NCBI RefSeq assembly: GCF_001014615.2 | Contig: NZ_LBCQ02000002.1 | Location: 434,001 to 498,000, forward strand | Reading direction: 5' to 3' | DNA length: 64,000 nucleotides | Source: Aquamicrobium sp. LC103 | Lineage (GTDB): Bacteria; Pseudomonadota; Alphaproteobacteria; Rhizobiales; Rhizobiaceae | Shown here: positions 1-11,040 of the stretch, in pieces | Layout: every line of letters starts with the position of its first letter | Numbering within the stretch: the stretch's first letter is position 1 | Program-made: the position numbers and the translations under genes | Notes under the pieces: generated by a model | The model's input: only the letters and a program-made list of their open reading frames with translations | Told to the model about the DNA's origin: nothing | The model's database searches: none

Positions 1-1155
<1,155 letters not shown>

Positions 1156-1201
1156 GGAATACCCCTTTCCGTTTCTGGAACGACGCGGTCTTGCACGACA
1201 T

Positions 1202-1227
1202 CGACAATGTCTGCGCGCATATTGTCG
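1202..1227. promoter_or_regulatory. Inverted repeat between cysS and the VOC gene
   Basis: CGACAAT at 1202-1208 is repeated as ATTGTCG at 1221-1227, a perfect 7-bp inverted repeat with a 12-base spacer. It lies 74 bases before the VOC start codon. It could be an operator for the downstream cassette. The spacer is long for a terminator loop and no T-run follows. No regulator has been identified. Confidence 0.3.
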
Positions 1228-1300
1228 CTTCAGCCGGGCTGACGGCCGCGGATGCGGCGGCAGGCGGACCGTCGAACGCGCTTTACAGGGAGGTTTTGCG

Positions 1301-1684
1301 ATGATCGACCACATGGGCATCAGGGTCGCCGATTTCGAGGCGTCGAAGGCGTTCTACGACAAGGCGATGGCGCCGCTGGGCGCGTCGCTGCTGATGATGG
1401 TGCCGACGGAATATACCGGCGGCGTCAAGGTCGGCGGCTACGGGCGCGACCGGCCGACCTTCTGGCTGCACGAGAACGACACGCCGCGCGACCATCTGCA
1501 TGTCGCCTTCACGGCGAGGTCGCGCGCCGAGGTCGACGCCTTCCACGCCGCGGCGATCGCCGCCGGCGGCAGGGACAACGGCGCGCCGGGCCTGCGGCCG
1601 CATTACCATCCGGACTATTACGGCGCTTTCGTCCTCGACCCCGACGGCAACAATGTCGAGGCCGTCTGCCACGGACCGGGATGA
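1301..1684 (+). CDS. VOC-fold (glyoxalase/bleomycin-resistance superfamily) protein
   Basis: A 127-residue single-module vicinal oxygen chelate protein. His4, His67 and Glu120 (in NNVEAVCHG) occupy the places expected for metal ligands in this fold. The DPDGNNVE near the C-terminus is the usual end-strand motif of the family. It resembles small stand-alone VOC proteins of Proteobacteria whose substrate is unknown. An RBS (aggga) precedes the ATG. The TGA stop overlaps an ATG at 1681, so the following GFA-fold gene is probably translated together with it. The fold call is firm, but the reaction cannot be assigned. Confidence 0.85.
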   Translation: MIDHMGIRVADFEASKAFYDKAMAPLGASLLMMVPTEYTGGVKVGGYGRDRPTFWLHENDTPRDHLHVAFTARSRAEVDAFHAAAIAAGGRDNGAPGLRPHYHPDYYGAFVLDPDGNNVEAVCHGPG

Positions 1685-1701
1685 ACGGAGGAGACGGACC
1701 G

Positions 1702-2192
1702 ATGATGAGCCTCGACAACAGACCCGTCTACTCCGGCGGCTGCCAGTGCGGCGCGGTGCGCTTCCATGTCGAGGGCGCGCTCGGCGACGCCTCGGTGTGC
1801 CATTGCCGGATGTGCCAGAAGGCGTCGGGCGGCTTCTACATGCCGCTCGTCTCGGTGCGGCAGGCGCGCGTGGAATGGACGCGCGGGGAGCCGAAGCGCT
1901 TCCAGTCCTCCAATCACGCCCGCCGCGGCTTCTGCGCCGAATGCGGCACGCCGCTGACATATGAGGCGCCGGACGGGATGGCGCTCGCCATCGGCGCCTT
2001 CGACCATCCCGAGGAGATCGCGCCGGCGATCCAATGGGGCATCGAGGCGAAGCTGCCCTATGTCGACGGCATTCCGAGCCTGCCGGGCGAGGACACGATG
2101 GCCGACCAGGACGCCGCCTCGTTCCTCTCCACGCTGGTCTCCCACCAGCATCCCGACCACGACACCGAAACCTGGCCACCGGAGGAAAGATC

Positions 2193-2196
<4 letters not shown>
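1702..2196 (+). CDS. GFA-fold zinc protein, copy 1
   Basis: A 164-residue protein of the GFA (glutathione-dependent formaldehyde-activating enzyme-like) family, a zinc-binding Mss4-like fold. The cysteine set is complete: C14/C16 (GGCQCGAVRF), C33/C35/C38 (CHCRMC) and C78/C81 (CAECGTPL). The ATG at 1702 is chosen because a strong GGAGGAG lies 8 bases before it. An in-frame ATG at 1681, overlapping the VOC stop, is the alternative. The stop overlaps the start of a second GFA paralogue by four bases. Despite the family name, most members have no proven formaldehyde role, and none is claimed here. Confidence 0.85.
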
Positions 2197-3625
<1,429 letters not shown>

Positions 3626-3636
3626 CGGGTACTCCT

Positions 3637-5250
3637 ATGAAGAAACAACGCATCTATCTCTTCGACACCACGCTGCGCGACGGACAGCAGACGCCGGGCG
3701 TCGACTTCTCGGTCGAGGACAAGATCGTGATCGCCCGCATGCTCGACGAGTTCGGCATGGACTATGTCGAGGGCGGGTATCCGGGCGCGAACCCGACCGA
3801 CACGGGGTTCTTCGCCGAGAAGCGCACGGCGCGGTCGACCTTCGTCGCCTTCGGCATGACCAAGCGCGCGGGCATCTCCGCCTCCAACGATCCCGGTCTT
3901 GCCGCGATCCTGCAGTCTCGGTCGGATGCGGTGTGCTTCGTCGCCAAGAGCTGGGACTATCACGTGCGCGTGGCGCTCGGCTGCACCAACGAGGAAAACC
4001 TGGAGGGCATCGCCTCCTCCGTCGAGGCGGCGCGCGCCGCAGGCAAGGAGGCGATGGTCGATTGCGAGCATTTCTTCGACGGCTTCAAGGCCAATCCGGA
4101 CTATGCGCTCGCCTGCGCGCGCACGGCATATGACGCCGGCGCGCGCTGGGTGGTGCTGTGCGACACCAATGGCGGCACGCAGCCATCGGAAATCCGGCAG
4201 ATCGTCGGCCAGGTGATCGCCAGCGGGATTCCCGGCGAGAATCTCGGCATCCACGCCCATGACGATACCGGGCAGGCGGTCGCAAATTCGCTGGCGGCGG
4301 TGGAGGCGGGCGTGCGCCAGGTGCAGGGTACGCTCAACGGCATCGGCGAGCGCTGCGGCAACGCCAATCTCGTCACCATCATCCCGACGCTGATGCTGAA
4401 GCCCGCCTATGCCGAGCGCTTTGAGACCGGCATCGCGCGCGAGGCGCTGGAGGGGCTTTCCCGGCTGTCGCGCAATTTCGACGAACTGCTCAACCGCGCG
4501 CCCGAGCCGCAGGCGCCCTATGTCGGCAGCTTCGCCTTCGCGACCAAGGCGGGCATCCATGCCTCGGCCCTGCTCAAGGAACCCAAGACCTACGAGCACG
4601 TGCCGCCGGAAACGGTCGGCAATGCACGCAAGGTGATGGTGTCCGACCAGGGCGGCAAGTCGAATTTCATCGCCGAGCTCAAGCGCCGCGGCATCGCGGT
4701 CGCCAAGGACGATCCGCGCCTCGACACGCTGATTTCGCTGGTCAAGGAGCGCGAGGCCGAGGGCTATGCCTATGAAGGGGCGGATGCCAGCTTCGAGCTT
4801 CTCGCGCGGCGCACGCTCGGCAGCGTGCCGGAGTTCTTCCGCGTCGATTCCTTCCGCTGCATGGTCGAACGCCGCTTCGACGCCAACGGCCAGTTGAAGA
4901 CGGTCTCGGAAGCGATCGTGAAGGTCACGGTCGACGGCGAGGAAAAGATGTCGGTGGCGGAGGGCGACGGGCCGATAAACGCGCTCGACATCGCGTTGCG
5001 CAAGGATCTCGGCAAGTTCCAGCACGAGATCGCCGACCTGACGCTGGTCGACTTCAAGGTGCGCATCCTGAACGGCGGCACCGAGGCGATAACGCGGGTG
5101 CTGATCGAATCCCACGATTCGACGGGCGCGCGCTGGTGGACGGTCGGCGTGTCGACCAACATCATAGACGCCTCGTTCCAGGCGCTGATGGATTCCATCG
5201 TCTTCAAGCTGGTCAAGAACCGCGAGGGCGCGAGCCTGGCGGCGGAATAG
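3637..5250 (+). CDS. cimA: (R)-citramalate synthase (CimA type)
   Basis: A 537-residue enzyme of the HMG-CoA-lyase-like family. It condenses pyruvate with acetyl-CoA to (R)-citramalate, an entry into isoleucine synthesis that bypasses threonine. It opens with the FDTTLRDGQQTPG motif and carries the metal-binding GIHAHDD. The C-terminal quarter is a LeuA-type allosteric domain. The extra domain and the overall length point to the CimA/TIGR00977 subgroup and away from homocitrate synthase or LeuA. An in-frame GTG at 3622, overlapping the pip stop and preceded by a better RBS (gggagg), is an alternative start adding five residues. Confidence 0.9.
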   Translation: MKKQRIYLFDTTLRDGQQTPGVDFSVEDKIVIARMLDEFGMDYVEGGYPGANPTDTGFFAEKRTARSTFVAFGMTKRAGISASNDPGLAAILQSRSDAVCFVAKSWDYHVRVALGCTNEENLEGIASSVEAARAAGKEAMVDCEHFFDGFKANPDYALACARTAYDAGARWVVLCDTNGGTQPSEIRQIVGQVIASGIPGENLGIHAHDDTGQAVANSLAAVEAGVRQVQGTLNGIGERCGNANLVTIIPTLMLKPAYAERFETGIAREALEGLSRLSRNFDELLNRAPEPQAPYVGSFAFATKAGIHASALLKEPKTYEHVPPETVGNARKVMVSDQGGKSNFIAELKRRGIAVAKDDPRLDTLISLVKEREAEGYAYEGADASFELLARRTLGSVPEFFRVDSFRCMVERRFDANGQLKTVSEAIVKVTVDGEEKMSVAEGDGPINALDIALRKDLGKFQHEIADLTLVDFKVRILNGGTEAITRVLIESHDSTGARWWTVGVSTNIIDASFQALMDSIVFKLVKNREGASLAAE

Positions 5251-5360
5251 CCCGACCGGTCGCTGGCATCAACGATTCTCGCGGCATGATCAGTTTTTTG
5301 CGCTGGTCGCGGCGGGGCTGAGGGGCTACCACCCGTCTGCACGGAAAAGAGGCAGCGCAG

Positions 5361-6278
5361 ATGCAGGAAAAACTGGCGGGCGAGCAGACGGCGGAAAGCG
5401 CTTCTCCCGGCGCGTCGCGCGGGTTCCTGTACGCGCTGGGCGCCTATGGCCTGTGGGGCTTCCTGCCGCTCTACATGAAGGCGGTTGCGCACATTCCCGC
5501 CGCCGAGGTGGTGGCGCATCGCGTCGTGTGGTCGGTGCCGGTCGCCGGCGCGATATTGCTGGCGCTCGGGCGCACCGCCGACATCGCCGCCGCCCTGCGC
5601 TCGCCGCGCACGCTTCTCATGGCGGCGCTGACGGCGGCGATCATCACCATCAACTGGGGCGTCTATGTCTGGGCGATCGCGGTCGACCGCACGGTGGAGA
5701 CCGCGCTCGGCTACTACATCAACCCGCTGGTCACGATCGTGCTCGGCGCGGTCTTCCTCGGCGAGAGGCTGAACCGCTACCAGGTGCTCGCGGTCGGGCT
5801 CGCGACCGCCGCGGTGGCGGTGCTCACCGTGGAGGCGGGCGGGCTTCCCTGGGTGTCGCTGGTGCTCGCCTTCTCCTTCGCCATCTACGGTTATCTGAGA
5901 AAGACGCTGCCGGTCGGACCCAGCCAGGGCTTCTTCCTCGAGGTGCTGATCCTCGCGGCGCCGGCGCTCGCCTATATCGTCTGGCTGGAAACCACCGGGC
6001 AGGGGCATTTCCTGGCGTCGGCCGGCAATGTCGGCCTGCTGCTCTTCGCCGGTCCGGCAACCGCGATCCCGCTGATCCTCTATGCCTTCGGCGCCAAGCT
6101 TTTGCGGATATCGACAATCGGCATCATGCAGTACATCTCGCCGACGGTGATCGCGATCATCGCCGTGCTGGTCTTCGGCGAGCCGTTCGGGATGGACAGA
6201 ATGATCGCCTTCGGCCTGATCTGGACCGCGCTGGCGCTCTATACTTGGTCGATGTTCTTCGGCAGGAAGGGCGCCTGA
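5361..6278 (+). CDS. rarD: RarD-type EamA/DMT-family permease
   Basis: A 305-residue inner-membrane protein of the drug/metabolite transporter superfamily with ten predicted hydrophobic segments arranged as two EamA halves. The early GLWGFLPLYMK and the segment INWGVYVWA (about residues 95-105) are characteristic of the RarD subgroup, which often carries the chloramphenicol-sensitivity annotation. The substrate is unknown. GAGG lies about 10 bases before the ATG. The gene follows cimA by 110 bases and converges with the LOG-family gene, from which it is separated by 22 bases. Confidence 0.85.
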   Translation: MQEKLAGEQTAESASPGASRGFLYALGAYGLWGFLPLYMKAVAHIPAAEVVAHRVVWSVPVAGAILLALGRTADIAAALRSPRTLLMAALTAAIITINWGVYVWAIAVDRTVETALGYYINPLVTIVLGAVFLGERLNRYQVLAVGLATAAVAVLTVEAGGLPWVSLVLAFSFAIYGYLRKTLPVGPSQGFFLEVLILAAPALAYIVWLETTGQGHFLASAGNVGLLLFAGPATAIPLILYAFGAKLLRISTIGIMQYISPTVIAIIAVLVFGEPFGMDRMIAFGLIWTALALYTWSMFFGRKGA

Positions 6279-6300
6279 CGCCCAAAGGCGCCGACCGCCG

Positions 6301-6912
6301 CTACATCTTGTCGATGACCTTCGGGTCGCCTTCCGACGGCAGGTCGGTCGAGGCGGCGGCCGAGAGGATCGCGGCCACGATCTCCTTCGCCTCGTTGACG
6401 ACGATCGGGCGGACGAGATGCGAGGTGTGGAGGAAACCTTCGGCCTTCATGTGATCCATCAGATGCAGCATCGGGTTCCAGAAACCGGCGATGTTGGCGA
6501 ACACCATCGGCTTGCGGTGGCGGCCGAGTTGCGCCCAGGTCATGATCTCGACGATCTCCTCGACCGTGCCGATGCCGCCCGGCAAGGCCACGAAAGCGTC
6601 GGATTTCTCGAACATCGTGTGCTTGCGGGCGTGCATGTCCTCGGTCACGATCACTTCGTCGAGACGCTGCAGCGCGGTTTCGGTCGCTTCCTTGTTCATC
6701 AGGAAGCGGGGGATGATCCCGGTCACCTTGCCGCCGGCCTCCGCCGTGCCGCGCGCGACCGCGCCCATGACGCCTCTCGTGCCGCCTCCATAGACGAGGC
6801 CCAGGCCGGCCTTGGCTATCGAGCGACCGAGTTCGTAGCCCGCATCCATGTAGATGTCGTTCAGGCCCGGCGAGGAACCGCAATAGACGCAGACGGATCG
6901 AATCAGGTTCAT
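6301..6912 (-). CDS. LOG-family protein (cytokinin riboside 5'-monophosphate phosphoribohydrolase-like)
   Basis: A 203-residue Rossmann-like protein. GGGTRGVMG (about residues 42-50) and PGGIGTVEE (about 110-118) are the two nucleotide-binding signatures of the LOG/TIGR00730 family. Known members split N6-modified AMP into free base and ribose phosphate. In bacteria many probably act on other nucleotides. The ATG at 6912 is chosen because the homologous core begins at once (MNLIRSVCVYCGSS). An upstream start at 6975 would add an unrelated 21 residues. The gene is divergent from the LysM gene, with a 112-base shared upstream region. Confidence 0.85.
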   Translation of the reverse strand: MNLIRSVCVYCGSSPGLNDIYMDAGYELGRSIAKAGLGLVYGGGTRGVMGAVARGTAEAGGKVTGIIPRFLMNKEATETALQRLDEVIVTEDMHARKHTMFEKSDAFVALPGGIGTVEEIVEIMTWAQLGRHRKPMVFANIAGFWNPMLHLMDHMKAEGFLHTSHLVRPIVVNEAKEIVAAILSAAASTDLPSEGDPKVIDKM

Positions 6913-6994
6913 GGATCGATTGGTGAATATGTCCGTGGCTGCGGTCAAGATACGCAGGGCTTTTTGTTGTAGCACTTGTTAAAAAGCGCTAGAC

Positions 6995-7007
6995 CCGCCT
7001 TAGGCGG
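6995..7007. promoter_or_regulatory. Short palindrome before the LysM gene
   Basis: CCGCC-TTA-GGCGG is a perfect 5-bp inverted repeat with a 3-base centre. It lies 17 bases before the LysM start codon in the divergent LOG/LysM promoter region. It could be a small leader hairpin or half-site pair. There is no further support. Confidence 0.25.
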
Positions 7008-7024
7008 TTAAGGGAACTTGGACT

Positions 7025-8578
7025 ATGGGCGTGACCTTGTTGAAGGCGCTTTTGTTTGTCGGCGGCGGCGCCGTGGCGGCGGCCGGTACGGCCTACTATA
7101 CCGGATTGCTCGATCCGTGGCTTGGCGACAAGCCGCCCATCGTCGCGGCGGTGCCGAACGCCGTGCCTCCCGCCAAGGAGGAAGCGCCGGCGCCCGCCGC
7201 GAAAGCCGAGGAGCCCAAACCCGAGGCCCCGGCCTCTCCGGAGGCGGCGAAGACCATCGTCGTTCCGGCTTTCGATATCGTGCGGGTGGAGCCCGACGGC
7301 TCGCTGGTGATCGCCGGCCGCGCGGCTCCCAATTCGACGGTGGAGATCGTCGCCGGCACCGAGGTGCTCGCGACGACGAAGGCGGACGCAGGCGGGGATT
7401 TCGTCGCCACGCTCGACGACCCGTTGAAGCCCGGCGACTACCAGCTCGTGCTGCGTTCGACCGCCCCCGAGAATGTCGTCGCCACCTCGACCGAGACGGC
7501 AGTGGTGTCGGTGCCCGATAACGCCGATGGCCAGGTGCTGGCGCTGGTCGAGGAGCCGGGCGCGCCGTCGAGACTGATCACCGTGCCGGAGGCGAAGCCC
7601 GCACCGGAAGGCGGGGAAGCGCAGGCGGCGCCCGCGCCGCAGGACGAGGCGGCGGCGCAGCCTGACGCAGAGCCCGCGGACGAGGCAGAAGGAAGCGAGC
7701 CCGCGACGGCGGATGAAACCGAACCCGCGGCACCGTCCGAACCGCAGATCGCCGCCACGCCGCAGACCGAGGAACCGGAGACGGCCGCGCCCCCCGCCGA
7801 TCTGTCGCGCGTCGCCGTCGAAGCGGTCGAGATCGAGGGCGGGACGGTGTTCGTCGCGGGAACGGCCGCCGCCGGCGGGACGGTCCGCGTCTATGCCAAC
7901 GAGATCCTGCTCGGCGATGCCCGGGTCGAACAAGGCGGACGCTTCCTGGTCGAGGCCAAGCGCGATCTTCCGGTGGGGGATTATATCATTCGCGCCGATC
8001 TGCTCGACGCCGACGGCAGCGTGCTGGCGCGCGCGGCGGTGCCGTTCTATCGCGAGCCGGGCGAGTCGATAGCCGCGATCGCTCCCGGCGCGACCAGCGG
8101 ACGCGCGCCGCAGGCCAACGCCGCTCCCGAAGCCCAGGGAACGCCTCCCGCGCCGTCGCAGGGTCAAGCCGCGCCGGAAACCGCAGGCGAGCCGAGGCCG
8201 CAGGACCATCCCGCCGCATCCGCTCCGCAAGGCGAGCCCGCGGCGGGCGGCGTATCGAAGACGGCCCGCCTCGAAGGCGGCGAGGCGGACGAGGCGGATG
8301 TGACGGCGCCGAAGCTGCAGCGCGTCGACGGGTCGGTCATCATCCGCAGGGGCGACACGCTCTGGCACATTTCGCGGCGCGTCTATGGGCGCGGCGTACG
8401 CTATTCGACGATCTACCTCGCCAATCAGGATCAGATCCGCAATCCGGACCGTATATGGCCGGGGCAGGTCTTCACCGTTCCGGGCGAGACCGAGGAAGGC
8501 GAGCGCGCGGACATGGGCGCGGTGGCCGATCAGGCCGTTCCGGGTGCCGAGGGCGACACCGCTCCCGTCAGCCGATAG
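7025..8578 (+). CDS. Membrane-anchored LysM protein with two Ig-like modules
   Basis: A 517-residue envelope protein. An N-terminal hydrophobic stretch (residues 4-28) looks like an uncleaved anchor. Two similar beta-rich modules follow, at about 82-165 and 259-345. Each reads as a short Ig-like/carboxypeptidase-regulatory-like repeat (DGSL.IAGRA... and GGTVFVAGTA...) ending in GDY. They are linked by low-complexity Ala/Pro/Glu-rich stretches. A single LysM domain (about 437-485, RRGDTLWHISRRVYGRG...IWPGQVFTVP) sits near the C-terminus and should bind peptidoglycan. No catalytic domain is present, so a structural or scaffolding role is inferred. Similar proteins occur across Rhizobiales without a known function. 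Confidence 0.8.
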   Translation: MGVTLLKALLFVGGGAVAAAGTAYYTGLLDPWLGDKPPIVAAVPNAVPPAKEEAPAPAAKAEEPKPEAPASPEAAKTIVVPAFDIVRVEPDGSLVIAGRAAPNSTVEIVAGTEVLATTKADAGGDFVATLDDPLKPGDYQLVLRSTAPENVVATSTETAVVSVPDNADGQVLALVEEPGAPSRLITVPEAKPAPEGGEAQAAPAPQDEAAAQPDAEPADEAEGSEPATADETEPAAPSEPQIAATPQTEEPETAAPPADLSRVAVEAVEIEGGTVFVAGTAAAGGTVRVYANEILLGDARVEQGGRFLVEAKRDLPVGDYIIRADLLDADGSVLARAAVPFYREPGESIAAIAPGATSGRAPQANAAPEAQGTPPAPSQGQAAPETAGEPRPQDHPAASAPQGEPAAGGVSKTARLEGGEADEADVTAPKLQRVDGSVIIRRGDTLWHISRRVYGRGVRYSTIYLANQDQIRNPDRIWPGQVFTVPGETEEGERADMGAVADQAVPGAEGDTAPVSR

Positions 8579-8619
8579 GCTCCTTCATCGCGGAAACCGG
8601 CGGCGCTTGGCGAGTTCGG

Positions 8620-8659
8620 ATTGCCGTTTTGCCGGCAATGCGGAGAATTTTATTCTCCG
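8620..8659 (+). terminator. Two adjacent hairpins after the LysM gene
   Basis: ATTGCCG (8620-8626) pairs with CGGCAAT (8633-8639), and directly after it CGGAGAAT (8641-8648) pairs perfectly with ATTCTCCG (8652-8659) around a TTT loop. No T-run follows, so this may be a weak or factor-assisted terminator of the LysM transcript, or part of the arsR control region that begins 20 bases further on. Confidence 0.4.
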
Positions 8660-8679
8660 GCGGCTTGTGTCCGATGGGC

Positions 8680-8710
8680 TTTCATCGTATATCGTCGATT
8701 TACGATGAAA
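8680..8710. promoter_or_regulatory. Probable ArsR operator overlapping the arsR start
   Basis: TTTCATCGTA at 8680-8689 and TACGATGAAA at 8701-8710 form a perfect 10-bp inverted repeat with an 11-base spacer. The right arm contains the first possible start codon of the ArsR-type gene. Size, symmetry and position fit an autoregulatory site for a dimeric winged-helix repressor. Repression would also cover the downstream exporter gene if the two are cotranscribed. Confidence 0.6.
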
Positions 8711-9049
8711 CTTCACGGCGACAGGGAAATGGAAGGGTGCTGCGAACGCAAGGCGATCGCGGACAAGCTTGCCGCGCTCTCGCATCCGGCGCGCATCGAG
8801 ATATTGCAGCATCTGGCCGGCGTTGAAGCCTGCTGCTGCAAGGAGGTCGTCGACCGGCTCGATCTCGCCCAGTCCACCGTCTCGCAGCATCTGCGGGTTC
8901 TGGTCGATGCGGGGCTTCTGCGCCTTACCCCGGAGCGCCAGCGCTCCCGCTACGAGGTCGACCGCGCCGCTCTTGCCGAGCTTTCGCAGACGGTAGGCCA
9001 GTTGCTCGTTTCCTGCTGCGCCCCGCCGGCGGACAAGCGCGCCGACTGA
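8705..9049 (+). CDS. ArsR/SmtB-family metal-responsive type repressor, Cys-rich
   Basis: A 114-residue winged-helix regulator: LSHPARIEILQHL, then the recognition helix in AQSTVSQHLRVL. Seven cysteines occur in three clusters: C12-C13, C43-C44-C45 (EACCCKEVV, at the place of the ELCVCDL metal box of ArsR/CadC) and C104-C105. This strongly suggests sensing of a soft metal, metalloid or reactive sulfur species, although the ligand cannot be named. A second start at 8729 would still keep all cysteines. The gene ends 16 bases before the Atm1-type exporter. A perfect inverted repeat overlaps its start, suggesting autorepression. Confidence 0.88.
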   Translation: MKLHGDREMEGCCERKAIADKLAALSHPARIEILQHLAGVEACCCKEVVDRLDLAQSTVSQHLRVLVDAGLLRLTPERQRSRYEVDRAALAELSQTVGQLLVSCCAPPADKRAD

Positions 9050-9065
9050 ACCAAGGACGAGAATT

Positions 9066-10961
9066 TTGGCAGGCAAGACTGTTTCCGCCGAGTCGGGCAC
9101 GACGTTCAAGACGTTGTCGAACCTGTGGCCCTATATGTGGCCCGCCGATCGCGCCGACCTGAAGATGCGGGTCGTGTGGGCGACCTTCTTCCTGGTCATC
9201 GCCAAGCTGATCCTGGTGCTCGTCCCCTATTTCTTCAAATGGGCGACGGACGAGCTTGCCGGCGAGTTCCAGCCGCCCGCCTACCTGCCCGTCATTCTGA
9301 TCGGTCCGATCATGCTGGTCGTGGCCTATAATGTCGTGCGCATCGTGCAACTGGGCCTGAACCAGCTCCGCGACGCCCTGTTCGCGCGCGTCGGCCAGCA
9401 CGCGGTGCGCGAACTCGCCTACAAGACCTTCGTGCACATGCACAATCTGTCGCTCCGCTTCCATCTGGAACGGCGCACCGGCGGTCTTTCCCGCATCATC
9501 GAGCGCGGCACGAAGGGCATCGAGACGATCGTCCGCTTCACCATCCTGAACACGGTGCCGACGATCCTCGAATTCGTCCTGACGGCGATCATCTTCGCGG
9601 TCGCCTATAGCTGGATCTATGTCGCCATCATCGCGGTGACGGTGTGGCTCTACACCTGGTTCACCGTGCGCGCGAGCGACTGGCGCATCGCCATCCGCCG
9701 CGAGATGAACGACAGCGACACCGACGCCAACACCAAGGCGATCGACTCGCTGCTCAATTTCGAGACGGTGAAATATTTCGGCAACGAGAACATGGAGGCC
9801 GAGCGCTTCGACCGCTCCATGGCGCGCTACGAGGCGGCGGCCACCAAGACCTGGACCTCTCTCGGCTGGCTGAATTTCGGCCAGGGCGTGATCTTCGGCT
9901 TCGGCATGACGGCCGCCATGGCGCTGTCGGCCTGGGAGGTCGCGCGCGGAACCCACACGATCGGCGACTTCGTCTTCGTCAACGCCATGCTGATGCAGCT
10001 TTCCATCCCGCTGAACTTCATCGGCTTCATCTATCGCGAGATCCGCCAGGGCCTGACCGATATCGAGCAGATGTTCGACCTGCTCGACGTGAAGGAGGAG
10101 GTGCGCGACAGGCCGGACGCGAAGGAGCTGGTCGTTTCCAAGGGGACGATCCGCTTCGAGAACGTGCACTTCGCCTACGACCCGACCCGGCCGATCCTCA
10201 AGGGGGTCAGCTTCGAGGTTCCCGCCGGCAGGACGGTGGCGATCGTCGGTCCGTCCGGCGCGGGCAAGTCGACGATCTCGCGGCTGCTCTTCCGCTTCTA
10301 CGACATCCAGGAAGGCGCGATCCGCATCGACGGCCAGGACGTCCGCGACGTCACCCAGGAAAGCCTGCGCAACGTGATCGGCATGGTGCCGCAGGACACC
10401 GTGCTCTTCAACGACACGATCGCCTACAACATCCGCTACGGTCGCCCCTCCGCGACCGAGGAGGAGGTTCGCCACGCCGCCGAGCTGGCGCAGATCGGCG
10501 GCTTCATCGAGCGCCTTCCGGAAGGCTACAAGTCGATGGTGGGCGAGCGCGGCCTGAAGCTTTCCGGGGGCGAGAAGCAGCGCGTTGCGATCGCCCGCAC
10601 CATTCTCAAGGCACCGCCGATCCTGATGCTCGACGAGGCGACCTCGGCGCTCGACACCCATACCGAGCAGGAAATCCAGGCGGCGCTCGACGTGGTGAGC
10701 CGCGGCCGCACGACGCTCGTGATCGCGCACAGGCTTTCCACCGTGATTTCGGCGGACGAGATCATCGTTCTCAAGGACGGCGCGATCGCCGAGCGCGGCC
10801 GCCATGGCGAGCTTCTTGCCGCGCGCGGGCTCTACGCCGCCATGTGGGATCGCCAGCGTGAGGCGACGGAGGCGGAAGAGCGCCTGCGCCGCGCCCGCGA
10901 GACCGACGAACTGGGCGTCGTCGTGCGCCGCCGCACCGAGGAGGTGCAACCGGGCGAATGA
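9066..10961 (+). CDS. Atm1/HMT1-type ABC exporter, fused permease and ATPase
   Basis: A 631-residue half-transporter with six membrane helices followed by an ATPase. Residues around 220-240 contain DTDANTKAIDSLLNFETVKYF-like sequence, the hallmark of the mitochondrial Atm1/heavy-metal-tolerance group, whose bacterial members export glutathione-metal or persulfide conjugates. ATPase motifs: Walker [10 protein letters not shown] near 395, signature LSGGEKQR near 498, Walker B ILMLDEATS near 518 and the H-loop near 552. The start is TTG at 9066, supported by AAGGA with 8-base spacing. Placement right after a cysteine-rich ArsR gene suggests metal or thiol-stress control. Confidence 0.93.
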   Translation: MAGKTVSAESGTTFKTLSNLWPYMWPADRADLKMRVVWATFFLVIAKLILVLVPYFFKWATDELAGEFQPPAYLPVILIGPIMLVVAYNVVRIVQLGLNQLRDALFARVGQHAVRELAYKTFVHMHNLSLRFHLERRTGGLSRIIERGTKGIETIVRFTILNTVPTILEFVLTAIIFAVAYSWIYVAIIAVTVWLYTWFTVRASDWRIAIRREMNDSDTDANTKAIDSLLNFETVKYFGNENMEAERFDRSMARYEAAATKTWTSLGWLNFGQGVIFGFGMTAAMALSAWEVARGTHTIGDFVFVNAMLMQLSIPLNFIGFIYREIRQGLTDIEQMFDLLDVKEEVRDRPDAKELVVSKGTIRFENVHFAYDPTRPILKGVSFEVPAGRTVAIVGPSGAGKSTISRLLFRFYDIQEGAIRIDGQDVRDVTQESLRNVIGMVPQDTVLFNDTIAYNIRYGRPSATEEEVRHAAELAQIGGFIERLPEGYKSMVGERGLKLSGGEKQRVAIARTILKAPPILMLDEATSALDTHTEQEIQAALDVVSRGRTTLVIAHRLSTVISADEIIVLKDGAIAERGRHGELLAARGLYAAMWDRQREATEAEERLRRARETDELGVVVRRRTEEVQPGE

Positions 10962-11040
10962 GGCTCGCCCAATCGCGCGTTGCAGCCGGGGGCCGTTTCG
11001 GCTAATCAGGCCCATCTTCACTAGCGACGATTGAGCCTGG

